Below, piece by piece: positions 43,397-54,765 of a stretch of 64,000 nucleotides of DNA. Source of the stretch: Phragmites australis. Taxonomy: Eukaryota > Streptophyta > Magnoliopsida > Poales > Poaceae. Each line of letters starts with the position of its first letter. The first letter of the stretch is position 1. The stretch lies in assembly GCF_958298935.1 (NCBI RefSeq), contig NC_084940.1:8958001-9022000 (forward strand). Direction: 5' to 3'. A program made the translations under genes and the position numbers. Below the pieces are notes generated by a model, which worked only from the letters and a program-made list of their open reading frames with translations, did not search any database and had not been told where the DNA came from.

Positions 43397-46300
43397 GGGG
43401 TGTTGTCTCGGTTTCTTCCAAGCTGATCTATAGCCATAGCCAATTCTGGATCTCAACCATATCATTGTCCTACATAGAATAAACTAACATATTTAGACGT
43501 GCACGAACAATCAAACAAGAAAACAATTAGGAAACTAGAACATATTTATAACTGCATTTCAATATCATTTTGTGAGATGAATAAGGTGCATCACCTATGT
43601 GTAGTAGCCAGTGTCTAATGTTCCATCCAGGTTAAGAGTGGGAGCTATGACCATGGTGAATTTTTCACCGGTAATGTTACTTCAACTCATATTTGCAGTA
43701 ACATTTAAGCACAATTCCGAAAATCGGTGTTACCTGCAATAAAAGGTCCAGACAATGCAGATGAAGCACAATCGCCTGAACTTGTAGAGTAGCTTTTGTA
43801 CACTGAATGGAAGTAGCCATTCTCTGTTCTTTTTTCAGGGGATGTAGTTGTCTACATTGCTGATCACTGACTACAATCCATACACACATCGAAGAGCTAA
43901 CAAATCAAAATGGCAACCAGAGCACATTATTCTGAATTGAGACAAGCATGTTTCAGATTCTGAGCAGGCTAATCCATCCTAAACTCGCCAGCTTGGTGTG
44001 CCTTCGTGTGTGCTTCGCCGTGGGCGCTAGGAATGCCGCGGCCGTGCGCCTCATCCTACCCGACGGAGGAGCCGTGGAGGAGGAGGCCGAGGGGGAGATA
44101 GCCCGATGGGGGTAGCGCGGAGGAAGGAGCCGAGAGGGCCCGACGGAGGAGCCACGGAGGAGGGGTCCGATGGGGAGATGGGCACGATGGAGGAGCCGTT
44201 GAGGAGGGATCTGATAGCGGATTTGGAAATTTGGGTGGAGCTCAAACCCTTACTGGTGGCGTTCCGAATGGGGAGGTCCGATTTTGGCTGCAGCTGCGAG
44301 CGGGGAAGGATCCGGACCAAGTTGTCTGAATTTCAACTTGCACAAGGGGTTATCTGCAAAAAACACGATGGCGGGATGGTTGGGCTTGGGCGCCTTTGGA
44401 TGCGTATCCGATAGTTCAGATCCTTAGTTTGCATGATTGCACAGAGCAGTCGGTTTGCACCAAAATTTTCGTCTTTTTTTTACCTTTCCTGGAGTAATTT
44501 ACAGCAGCGTACTGAATTCTGATCCATGATCTAGAAAGCACATCCTTAACGGCACTGATTTATAGGTGAACGATTGACTCTGTTTTACCTATAATTTTAG
44601 ACTGAGTCCGGTTACTGGTTTGATCCCCACAACGTAGAGGTATCTCCGGCTCTATTCCTGTGTGCTATTAGTAAGGTGCCTCATGAGGAACTGAAACATG
44701 CAAATGGCCATTGCAAAGAACCTGCCTTTTTGTAAAGCGGCGGGGTGGCACGTCGGAGGGCCCACGAGATTGCGATGCATCGACCAATGTATGGTGAGCT
44801 ACCTCGCTAAGGAGGGATATCAATGTCAAGAGAATATGCACGTCTCTCTCTCTCCAAACACATATTCCATCTGCAGTGGGTCAATGGCGAAGAGAGGTCC
44901 GGAGTGATCGATCCATATCACATGCACGGCAGCCCTTTTGTTCAATAATCTATAGTTGTCACGCGGGAATCACTTCCGTCTTCTCCACGATGACGTGATT
45001 AACCAATGAGCCGTAGTACTCCTATACTGTAATGTGGATCATGCTACTCGTATATTCCTAACTTGATACGATGTACAAAATTCTCTGTCGATTTCTTTTA
45101 TGGCCACATCTTTATACCCTGCTCTTTTTTATTTCGATTATTGATTCTATCTCTAAAAGTAAAAGCAAACATAAACTGTCACATTCTAAAATTTGATGCT
45201 TATAATTCATAAACCAAGTTTTACAACGAAATTCTACGACTCATAATTTAATACGAACGAGATTCTCTAGAATCTAGACTGTGAAGATTAAAAAAACAAA
45301 AAGCCTTGATCACTTTTAAAGTCAAGAGAGAGATGTGCCTAAGTGGGTGTTCTGTAGACTGTAGACCGCAAACTAGCTGTTGTAGGAAATAAGCATGTGC
45401 AGCAGTGGCGGACCTAGCTAAAAATTTTAGTTGGGACGAACTAGAGTGACAGACTAAATTAAAAGCACAAACATATTGTAATCGCATAACTTAGAGTGTA
45501 AACATAGGATGGTACCTTTTAGCACGAAGAATAAGTAACATGTTTTGTATATCATTCAAAAAACATACCACTAGTAAAGCATTAAATCCATAGGTTTCAT
45601 TGGCAAGTTTATTTTCTGGTCTTTCATGAGTTGAAATCTTTAATTAATTTTAACACAATTAAGTGTCCTTTAAAAGTCCACTTCGCAATGTAGCATAACA
45701 TCAAATAATTGAGCCAATCATCATACATCTAACTGCTAACTACTAAATTGTTAAAATTTTCAATCAAACAGAGACAAATTGTACAATTTATTTTTCTTCT
45801 TGCCCACCCTTTTTATCAAGCAGTCGAGCATCTGAAGAACGAGACAGGCAAAACGAGAGAGCGAGAGAGTGAGAGGAAGCCCGGAAGGAGATCAATTTTG
45901 GGCTCACGTACGCTCAGTTCTTAGGCTCTAGGTCCATTGCTGTATTTACTAGTTGTTTGCTCCAGCCCTCTAAACCTATACCATTTTCTCCTTTCACTCC
46001 CCTCAACAGATAGAGCCCAGTGCTGCTTCTTTTCCGCCTCTAGTAGCCTAGATGTGGTGGATAAGCAGGGGCAGAGCTTGAAGGAGAAAGGGTTGGTGGT
46101 ACTGCTGCCAGCCAGTAGCTAGGGCGACTGCCGCACCATGCCTATACGGAGGAGGGTTCGCCCCTGATGCGCAGGAATGGCACGATGGATCGCAGCCCGA
46201 CGAATCTCCTATGCGACTTGAGAGATGCATGAGCATATGACTGCATGAGGCCATGAGCGCGCTGCGCACGCATGTGCATCGTATGTAGCAACGGAATGTC

Positions 46301-46463
46301 GGTTTTGATGCAGATTTACTCCACAAAATAACCTTGTCCCCACACTTACTACTGCATGATGCAGCATGGCACCCAATTTTATGGGTAGTGTATGTGCTTT
46401 AGATTTTTTAAATAATATTATTTTAACAAAAAAATTGTAAAAATATTACTCAAAATCAGGTAA
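43397..46463. other. Intergenic DNA between TAT and copia elements
   Basis: No gene is supported. 44000-44400 is GC-rich with repeated GACGGAGGAGCC-like units in open frames on both strands but no domain. The stretch from 45000 is AT-rich. A sequence starting CAGTGGCGGACCTAGC at about 45410 resembles the end of a transposon, but no partner end was found. Confidence 0.4.
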
Positions 46464-47915
46464 TATAGGATCGAGATAGACGATTAGAGGAGTGAATAGA
46501 CGTTTTATAGATTTCTTACAAAATAGAAGGTCTACTCTTTATTCACCAAACACTTAACCAAACACTTAAAAAACGCACAAACGAAAGCATAAACTTTAAA
46601 AAGACAAAACGAGAAAAAAAAAGTTCTAAAGCAACATGACTCCACAGATGTAATATGAACTATAGGCTCTATTCAAGACTATTCTATGTATCTTTATGAA
46701 TAAAAGCTTGAAACTTGATAAATAACAAAGCAAAAAAGACAATCACCAAAAGAAGCAACTCTCCAAGTTTATGGTTTAAATGCAAGGGAATTCGAAGGCC
46801 CTCTCAAATATATGAGTATATAAACATTTATGCCTCTAGTAACAAGAAGTATAACTTCCTAAGGTTGAAAAATCATAGCTCAAAGGTAAAAACAAAAATC
46901 AACAAAAAAATCACAACAAAAAAAGGAAAGCTTGCAAACTTGCAAGAAAACCAATAGAGAGATACTAGAAGGAGAGGAATTCAAGCATATGCAAAAAAGA
47001 TAAACTTCATTACTCAACGAGGTCAGCCTATTTTAGATGGATTATGAGGATAATTTTCTCAAAAACTCTCATCTATACATAGGCTAAGAACTCATCTTTT
47101 TCTCCTTTAAAACCTTAGCACTATACTCTCAAATAGGTGGCACAAGGGGCTCAAGTGGATGATTCAAACTCTCCTATAGTCTTACCCTTCTATTTATAGG
47201 CATAAGAAACTTTACCCCTAAGTTTCCTAGCTTATTACCAAAATACCCCTCTCTTGTAGTACACTTCTACATACCACTGAGGGCATTTTGGTTCATTTTT
47301 TGCTCCATCCATCGAACGGCCACGGCGCTTTTACGACTTAGTTTCACCTTGACACAAGCTTCACATGGTGCCACATACTCCAATCCTCCCACAGTTTTAA
47401 GGCCCAACCGTGAAACCCTTTGTACACATCTCAAAATATGTCTCGCCACTTTCTTACACCTTAAGAAAGTGCTCTGATATCGACACGTATACTCCATCTT
47501 GTGTTCCTAACCGTCAGCAAGTCTCTACCACTCCCGATCCCTTGGGCCGCTTTGTCACTTGCATCGGCACCCCTTTCGCTTGACTTTGTCAACACATCAT
47601 CTCCATCATTCATTTCATATTTTGCTTAACATCTACGTGTACAACTAGAATCATTCTTGACTTCGCTCGGACTCCTTGATCGTCCGGCACCAAGCACCCA
47701 CTTAGCCCCGATCACCCATCATCACCGTCAAGTTGCATGCATTACCTGCACACCATGAGACAAGCAAACACATTTCTCCAACTTCAACTCTAGTTAGTCA
47801 ATAATCAAAATACTCAAACCAGGTTCAAGCAATCAAAAACTCAACAAACTAAATCGACAACTTTGTCAACCACTCATCACATATAAACCGAGGCACATTT
47901 CAACTTAGTTTCTCA
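46464..47915 (-). repeat. 3' LTR of a third copia-type element
   Basis: On the minus strand it starts TGAGAAACTAAG at 47915, directly after a polypurine tract (CATCAAGGGGAGAT), and ends at about 46464 (CTCGATCCTATA, where CTACA would be usual). The length is about 1.45 kb. It differs from the LTRs at 7 kb and 29 kb, so this is a different family. The assignment to copia is based on the tract and the overall layout, not on a coding domain. Confidence 0.55.
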
Positions 47916-48935
47916 ATCTCCCCTTGATGAGTGCATTGACAACACCTCAAAGCACAAAGATTTTGGTTTCAAGAAGATAGGCTCATCCAAGTAACCAAAA
48001 ACTCAAGAAAGAACAAAAACATGTCACTTGGCATAACAACTCAAAAACACAAAATCAAATGCTCCTCCTTGATGAATGCACATTTTTCATTTATACAAGA
48101 TTTTTCTTTGATTTGGTGATTTTTTTTCATTTCTCTCCTTTTTCATTCATTTCTCCCCCTTTAACAATGCAAACATCAAGGATAAAATATTATGTAATGT
48201 ATGAACATGCAATCCTAATGAGTTTTCACAAGTATACTACAAAGTATTTGCACAAGTTAGAAACGTCAAAGGGCTATAGAAACTAGAAGATGGAGCTCAC
48301 AAATGCTCAAAGGCTCAAAAAAAAGTGACATAAGAATATAAAGTTGTACAAGCTAAACCTGAAGAATTAGTTGGCATATTTAATTTCACATAGTCGAATC
48401 ATGTTCAAAGCAACCACCACACAAGGATCTACTCGTGCCGAGGCAATACAAGTATTAAGAACTAGCCAACGTCAATCTCAAACTAGGCAAACCAGCGCAT
48501 TCATGATAGTAAGCATTGCAAACGCTCACATATGAAATCAAGACTTAGTTAGATCAAGTGATTTAAAACAAAATTGAGCAATTAGGCATATTTCTTTTAT
48601 TTTATCCTCAAGTTGCCTCTTATCCAAGCAAAGTGTCGCGCGACTAGGTACGACAAAAATCTTGAGGCTTCAAGACAACCGTATTGGATCATATTTTAGC
48701 ACAAGATACTTGATTTCACAAGATATTCAAATTTTCACAAAGAATCAAGTTTTCGCATGATCAAGTCAAATAGTATCTTTGCGACACAAGGAACACATGT
48801 TCCCCTAAGGTTCTATCATAAGCTAAACATTTGACAAAGAAAAAAAAATATAGTGTAATATTCCTCAATCCACTGAGTTGAATAAAGAAGCCTAGTGCAA
48901 GATATTCATCAAACTAACCTCCGCTCTAGTCACCA
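47916..48935 (-). mobile_element. 3' internal noncoding part of third copia-type element
   Basis: AT-rich DNA upstream of the LTR on the minus strand, with another short CTCCCCCTTT block at about 48157. No pol domain is seen. The stretch ends where gypsy integrase sequence begins on the plus strand. Confidence 0.45.
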
Positions 48936-48954
48936 ATCTTGTTCCTACAACTGG

Positions 48955-49834
48955 ACTTTTTCAACCCTTGCTGGTACCTGAGCAAGCATGACAAGTTGTA
49001 TTGTTGGACTTTATATAAGGGTTGCCACAATCAGCAACTTTCAACAATATCATGGTGGTCGTCGATAAACTGACACGCTATGCACACTTCATTCCATTAT
49101 CTCATCCCTTTACTGCTTGGCAAGTTGCATAGGCCTACCTAACCAATGTTTACAAGCTCCATGAACTGCCCCAATCATTGATTTTGGACCACGACCGAAT
49201 TTTCACAAGCATTCTGTGGAAGGAATTGTTCAAGCTTGCAGACACCAAATTGGCAATGAGCTCGGCCTATCACCCTCAAACCAATGGGCAAACGGAACGA
49301 GTGAATCAATGCCTAGAGGTGTATCTACGTTGTTTTGTTCACTCTTGTTTGACCAAGCGGTACTCATTGTTTGTGTTGGCAGAGTTTTGGTATAATACAT
49401 CTCAGCACTTGGCTCTCGGTTTCTCGCCCTTTGAAGCATATATGGCCATAGTCCCAGGCATTTTGGCATTATCGGCACTTCAGTTGTGTTGACCCTAGCT
49501 TATAGGAATGGGCTCAAGAACAAAGGTTGAGCACATACTTGCTCCACCAGCACCTGCAACGAGCAACTAAACAAATGAAGCACCAAGCCGACACCAAACA
49601 ATCAGAAAGAACATTCAACGTCGACGAGTGGGTCTATTTGAAGCTCCAATTGTATGTACAATCCTCTATCGTCGATCGCTCTAATAATAAATTCGCCTTC
49701 TGGTACTTCAGCCTCTTTCTGATTTTGCAGCGAATCAGCACCGTGGCCTACAAGTTGTAGCTACTGGCATCCAGTCAGATACATCCCATGGTACATGTCT
49801 CTCAACTTTGCTGAGCACTACCGCCGACCACGTC
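48955..49834 (+). pseudogene. Gypsy integrase core, decayed
   Basis: Motifs in order are VVVDKLTRYAHFIPLSHPF, then LILDHDRIFTS (second catalytic Asp present), then SSAYHPQTNGQTERVNQCL (catalytic Glu present), then FWYNTS. A frameshift region follows, and then the C-terminal LQRISTVAYKL and PMVHVSQL. Stops occur before the VVVDKL motif, after WQVA and after LQLC. It is interrupted at 49834 by the solo LTR. Confidence 0.75.
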
Positions 49835-51295
49835 TGTCGGAGGATTAACTCCAGTCGCAGGGATCCCGAGAGACCCCTTTTTAGAGATTCGGCCAGGGGG
49901 ATGATCCTGAATAAGTTCGTCGGAGAAATAAATGGCCGGTGGTGGGGGTGTTGACCTAGTGCAAGAAGAAGTAAATACACCGGAATTTAGACAGGTTCGG
50001 GCCGCACGGGGGCGTAATACCCTACTCCTGTATGGATGCTATAACTGTCCTGAGGAAGTCCCTCAAGGATGTTGCTGGTTACAAGAATGTTGGTCTATCA
50101 AAGAGCTTGAGGCTCCTTGTTCTTCGGCTGGGACTAGGCTCAGCCTTCCTCACGGTGTTCTCTTGTGCTATGTTCTTCATGTCAGCTCTTGGTCTCTGTT
50201 TGGCTATTCTTCGTCTCTATTCTTTTTCTTTTTTTCGCCCCTTTGCTTCGGGCCGCCAGCTGCCTTAAGTATTCGCCGACCGCGACATGCCCCGAACGGA
50301 AGGAGGGGGCCCGAGTTCCGAGACGCTATAAATGGAAAGGGCATCATCATTTCCTTTGGGCGAAGCGACCGGGGGTGGAAAATACGTCGCACGCCCGGTC
50401 ACCCGTCACCATAAATGCCCTGGCAACGGGCGCCGTGGAGAGGGCCCACCGGGCAGCCGCAGAGCAACCCGGCGTGCTCGCCCTGTCTTGTTCCCCTACC
50501 ACAGCAGTGCGGCAGACCGAACGCCTTGATCCTTACGACGTTATCCCGAGACAAGCCGGATAGCGCGGGACGGGACCCATGCAATTAATAACCCCACGCC
50601 TCTCTGCTAGAAAGTGGCAGGAATTGACGCTGAGCACGGCGGGAGCAGTTGGGGGTGTCAGGCCACGCACGCTCATTAAATACGGCCTCGGGCCTTTGAT
50701 TGGTTGATACCTCATCGGCGGGCCCCTCGGGGGTCTTTCTGGGTCGTCGGGGTACCGAGTGCTCGGGGGTACTGTTCACCTCCCCGAGCACTCTCTCCCG
50801 AGAATGCCTTTCCTTGTCCTCGGGGGATCGAGTGCTCGGGGGCACTGTTCACCCCTCCCCCCCCCCCCCGAGTACTCTCTCCCGAGCACTCTTGTACGGA
50901 CCTTCGGGGAACCGAGTGCTCGGGGACTGCCGCACGCAGCCTCGAGCACTCTCTCCCGAGCACTCTTGTATGGACCCTCGGGGAACCGAGTGCTCGGGGC
51001 TGCCGCACGCAGCCCCGAGCACTCTCTCCCGGAACTTATCTCTTCTGGTCGTCGGGGTACTAGGGTGCTCGGGGGTGACCGTACACCTCCCCGAGCACTT
51101 TCTTCCCGGTACTTGGATTCCGTGGATTATCGGGGAACTGGGGTGCTCGAGGACCACTGACTGTGGCCCCAAGCGCCTTCTCCCGGGACTTAATCTTTTC
51201 TCATCTTGCAGGAGAGATCCCGCGGATGGCGCCATGTGGCGGATGGCTGGCTCAGCCTCGGGATTCGGGGACCCCCGGTTCCTAATACACCGACA
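49835..51295. mobile_element. Solo LTR of TAT element, TSD ACGTC
   Basis: The ends are TGTCGG and CCGACA, 1,461 bp apart, with a perfect 5-bp target duplication ACGTC at 49830-49834 and 51296-51300. No internal element sequence is present, so it formed by recombination between two LTRs. It is homologous to the LTR at 41948-43396. It lies inside the integrase C-terminus of an older gypsy element. A run of 13 C residues is at 50857-50869. Confidence 0.92.
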
Positions 51296-51300
51296 ACGTC

Positions 51301-51490
51301 CAATGAACCCTGTCCGCTAGAGCCGTTGCCCAAAGACACTCCCACGCCTGAACCAGAATGAATCCTCCAATGCCACTTGTACCTTCGAGGCTCCAAGGTG
51401 ACTGAAAAGGTGCTGATCAAGTGATCTGGAACAAACGTGAGACATTGGCAACGTGGGAGTGGTTCTCGGAGATGCGCCATTGATCATTAA
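51301..51490 (+). pseudogene. Gypsy integrase C-terminus (chromodomain-like)
   Basis: Directly after the solo LTR the plus strand encodes LEPLPKDTPTPEPE, then HLYLRGSKVTEKVLIKWSG and a WEWFSEMRH motif. This is the chromodomain-like end of chromovirus integrases. One stop interrupts it. Together with the core to the left it confirms that the solo LTR was inserted into this gene. Confidence 0.65.
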
Positions 51491-51533
51491 AGGCACTAGC
51501 TTAGGGACAAGCCAGATTTGAAGGGGCAGATAT

Positions 51534-51902
51534 TGTCAAAGTGCCTGCTACACCCACAGGCACGGCACAGAGGAGGCCAACTAAAGAGGAGACAAAGAAC
51601 ACCTGCAGAGTAGGGAATGAGAAGAAGGAGGCAAGGACTGGTGGCCAAGTTGAACGAGCTAGAACTTGGGTGCGAAGGTCCAACACATTGTACCTAGACG
51701 CTACTTGGGCCAAATGAGAGCATAGCCCACGTTGGTGCTATTCAGAGAGAGGGCGAGAGGGGAGTAGGCAAAGAAGAATACGATTTTGAAAACCTCCTCA
51801 TAGTGCCTTCCCCTACCTCTGTTCTTCCTTTGAACCCTCTAACTCTCTAATTCTCCTATCAATATTATCTCCTAGAACCATCATTCATGTTGGATTGTGA
51901 CA
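51534..51902 (+). repeat. Probable 3' LTR of the chromovirus remnant
   Basis: A purine-rich stretch (GAAGGGGCAGATAT) just after the integrase C-terminal region leads into TGTCAAAG. A matching inverted end TTGTGACA lies at 51902, giving 369 bp. The short length fits several chromovirus lineages. No second copy is in the window for comparison. Confidence 0.5.
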
Positions 51903-52204
51903 AAATCATCGAAGGGAGGAACATGCGATAACTCTGTATGTGTAACTGTTGTATCTGCGTCTGACATAGTCAGATCATTTGTTTTCCTTTGCTTGATTTC
52001 CTAGGCTTTTGTAATTTGTTACGACAAATGACCGGGCCATGTTTTCAACGAGGTGTTAATCCATGGCAGCAGCTGACACCCTTGTTGCTTCTCATATCTG
52101 ATTGCCTTTTAGACTCGAAGCAACCCTTGCTAAGTGTGTTTGATCTTCTGTTGAGCTTAACCATGCATGCCTTGTCATGCCTTGAGAAAGCATGGCGATG
52201 AAGG
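51903..52204. other. Spacer, nothing recognised
   Basis: AT-balanced sequence between the chromovirus LTR and the plastid-like fragment. No motif was seen. Confidence 0.35.
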
Positions 52205-52480
52205 TTTCTTTTTAGCCTGAGAAAAAGGAGGTTGCACATGGCAATTCTCCCTCTATTGATTCTTTTTCGATCAAGATGTATGGATCCATGTATCTATGTA
52301 CTACATTTGTTCCTAGATTAATAAAAATGTGCAAGAGCTCAGTTTGTCTCTACCATTCTGTGAGTGGCTTTCTTTTAACGTATGACACCCCACTTCCTTT
52401 GATAGCATCTACTAATTTGTAACTTAATTTAAAAGCCATATTTCCACAATATGATAATAGCTTCCTAATTATAGGACGAA
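52205..52480 (-). pseudogene. rps7: Plastid-derived rps7 fragment (NUPT), decayed
   Basis: The minus strand encodes GNMAFKLSYKLVDAIKGSG, which resembles the C-terminal region of plastid ribosomal protein S7 (as I recall it, RNMAFKLSSELVDAAKGSG). The nucleotide match by memory extends past the gene end: CACAGAATGG, GCTCTTGCACATTTT, then TTAAT and a GTACATAG-like run. Small indels shift the frame near the end. It is most likely a nuclear insertion of plastid DNA that has since diverged. Its limits are uncertain, and the DNA further right (52560-52640) was not matched. Confidence 0.55.
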
Positions 52481-52999
52481 ACAAATCTTGCATTGATCCA
52501 TGTTTAATAGATTTAGTGTCAAACCGTACTCTACACCTTATACGACCATTCTGCAATGCAGGAATTCACATAATTTCCAGATAACTCTCAGGAAATTCGA
52601 CTCCAACAGGATCCATTAAAAATGCCCTCGTTCCAAACACAGGTCTTCATGATATCGCAATATTTACCGAGCATTTTCTCTACGATCATATTGGACAAGA
52701 AGAGATCATATAAACGTAGTGTGTTTGAAGCCGTGGAAGGGGATGCATAAACAATGATTCTCTAGTAGATACTGTACTTGCATATTATGTGGACTGAAGG
52801 CGAAAGGACATAAAAAGTAGCGACAATGCAGTCATCTGTATCTCTCTTCTCTCGTGTAGCTCAGCGTCTTCAGACCACACAAAATAAATCCGAAGGTCAG
52901 TATCGAATTGGTCGTACCCACCAAACGGCTGCGATTGGCGACGGAGCCAGGCGTTGCTAAGTGGCACGGTGCACACGCTTTATAGAGCAGGTCATATAA
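52481..52999. other. Spacer, possibly more diverged inserted DNA
   Basis: The minus strand stays open in places (52556-52350 and 52976-52785) but no family is recognised. It may be flank of the plastid-like insert. Confidence 0.3.
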
Positions 53000-53515
53000 G
53001 GGTGTGTCTGGTTCAGAGGATGTAGAGGTGAGATCATTCTTAGAAAATATTTTCTTAATATGTTGGATAAAATTATCTTATCAAATCGGTGAAACGAAAC
53101 TATCTACCTTTACTAATTATGCTCATTAGTAAAATGATTAGAGATATTAATATGTTTGTATTACTTATTAGTATATATTATTATAAGATTAGAATTTGTA
53201 AAGGTTAATATACTAATTAGTGGTAATTAATAAGTTAATTAGAGTATGAGTATGGTTAATTAGCATATTTTATTGCTAATTAGTAATAACTATGGCAAGA
53301 GTAACATTAATACGCGTTAGTGTATGTTGATTAATATATTATTAATAATTATTATTTAAAATTAAAAGATATAATTAGTTGATGATTCTCATCTATATCT
53401 ATCATTTTTCTTTAACTTAAAAAAAATCATCTCATCTATCTAATAAAAAAAAGAATTATTACATTAAAAACAAAAACGATTACAATCCTAATTTACTTTC
53501 CAACCAAACGCGCTC
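53000..53515. mobile_element. Probable Tourist-like MITE
   Basis: The left end GGGTGTGTCTGGTT and the reverse complement of the right end, GAGCGCGTTTGGTT, form imperfect terminal repeats. TAA precedes the left end and TGA follows the right, a possible decayed TAA target duplication. The interior is AT-rich (many TAATTAGT motifs) with no coding potential. These traits fit a PIF/Harbinger-derived MITE. Confidence 0.5.
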
Positions 53516-53539
53516 TGAATGGAAGGGCCCGCGTAAACA

Positions 53540-53540
<1 letters not shown>

Positions 53541-53571
<31 letters not shown>
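53541..53571 (+). repeat. (CCGTCG)n microsatellite
   Basis: Five tandem copies of a CCGTCG hexamer. Trinucleotide-type GC-rich repeats are frequent near grass genes. Confidence 0.9.
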
Positions 53572-54590
53572 AGAAATCTACGTCCCGTCAGGGGCCAAGA
53601 ACAATGCGTGTCCTCCTGGGGCAATAATGCTTGTCTTTTCCAACGGCGATGCTGCCACGGCAGGAAGGCAGGTTGCTGCTGCTGGATGCGCCGTGGCGGA
53701 GGAGAGGAGAGGTCGCTGTGTCCTTGCTCAATTATTTGTACCGGCTCGAAAGCTCCATGCGCCCTTTTTTGATTCCGTTGTGTTGCCGGCACTGCGCGGC
53801 ACCGGCGGGGAAAGAAAGAGCGACGTGATGCCCATACGGCGGACTCGACGCGTTTGGATACCAGGATGTGTCCCTGGGCCACCTTTGCGATCCTTTGGGG
53901 TTTCGGACGGAGAGCTTCTTTTTTGTTTTTTTGCGAATAAGATATATAGCATTATTGTCGTCGTCATGTGGAGAGTAGCTACCATTTAGCTCGTAGGCAA
54001 ACACAATATGGAAATGGGAACAGAATTTGACAGACCTTATCCGGAATTAGCCTGAAAGTTTTGGAATATCCAATTTTATCAAAAATCATCTGAAGTCCAA
54101 ATTAATCAAATTATTCTGAGCAGAGTAAACATTTATTGGCCCCACCGGGAAGACCGTTAACCGTGATTTCACTACCAGAGATCGACGAGACTGGTCCGTT
54201 CGTTCAATAAAATTGTAATGGCTCTATATTACTCCGTCGAAGGCGTAGGATAGACTCTTGGCACATGATCCTAGAGACGCGTCTTTCCCAGCTAATTGCT
54301 CTCCCAAAATAAACCCAACCTCGCCGGCAAAGAGGACAGTCCAGATTCCAGAAAACCAAAACTCTACACCTGCCATTGTATATAGCGTTGAACGCTGAAC
54401 GGGAAACGGTGAGCGGCCCAATCACCCTTTTAGATACGCCCGAATCTGTCCCCTTCAGTTCCGCGCTCCAACTCTGCGGCAGCAGCTTCCGCTCTCAAGT
54501 AGGGCTGTCAGTGAGGACTTTTTTTTTATATATTTTAGCCATTTTAAAATTAATATTTTAATAATGCCTACCGAAACCTAAATTTTCAGA
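53572..54590. other. Intergenic DNA
   Basis: Mixed GC-rich and AT-rich DNA. Open frames on both strands at 53600-54000 overlap each other and have no domains, so no gene is called. Confidence 0.35.
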
Positions 54591-54604
54591 AACTAGTATT
54601 TTTT

Positions 54605-54765
54605 ATCACACCAAAATACCTGGTGTGACTCTCCAACGTAGTCACGCCACATTCATTGGCGTGACTAAAGTGGCCACGCTGGTGGAAACTCCGACGCCTT
54701 TACACGTGGATTCGACATGGCAGGCTCAGTCACGCCAAATTGGTTGGCGTGACTCGGGTGAACAG
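54605..54765. repeat. Inverted GTCACGCCA / TGGCGTGAC repeat cluster
   Basis: Copies of a GTCACGCCA-like motif and its complement alternate (about 54636, 54655, 54730 and 54743), separated by short spacers such as AAATTGGT. They would form hairpins. The layout is similar to the palindromic cluster at 1540-1650, including neighbouring AT-rich DNA. Probably part of an unclassified repeat element. Confidence 0.5.

Larger units (their letters stand above)
48940..51902 (+). mobile_element. Ty3/gypsy chromovirus remnant split by a TAT solo LTR
   Basis: The integrase is readable from about 48955 to 49830 on the plus strand. Its C-terminal continuation reappears at 51300-51480, on the other side of a solo LTR of another family. 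A probable 3' LTR follows at 51534-51902. Earlier pol, gag and the 5' LTR are absent, so the copy is truncated at its left end next to a copia element. Confidence 0.7.

Noticed and set aside
45404..46090. Possible hAT-like element starting CAGTGGCGGACC
   Set aside because: No inverted partner end or 8-bp duplication could be found; a CAGGGGCAGAGC at about 46065 is in the wrong orientation.
53493..53989. Minus- and plus-strand frames of 120-129 codons
   Set aside because: The frames overlap on opposite strands, include a trinucleotide microsatellite encoding poly-Arg, and have no recognisable domain.
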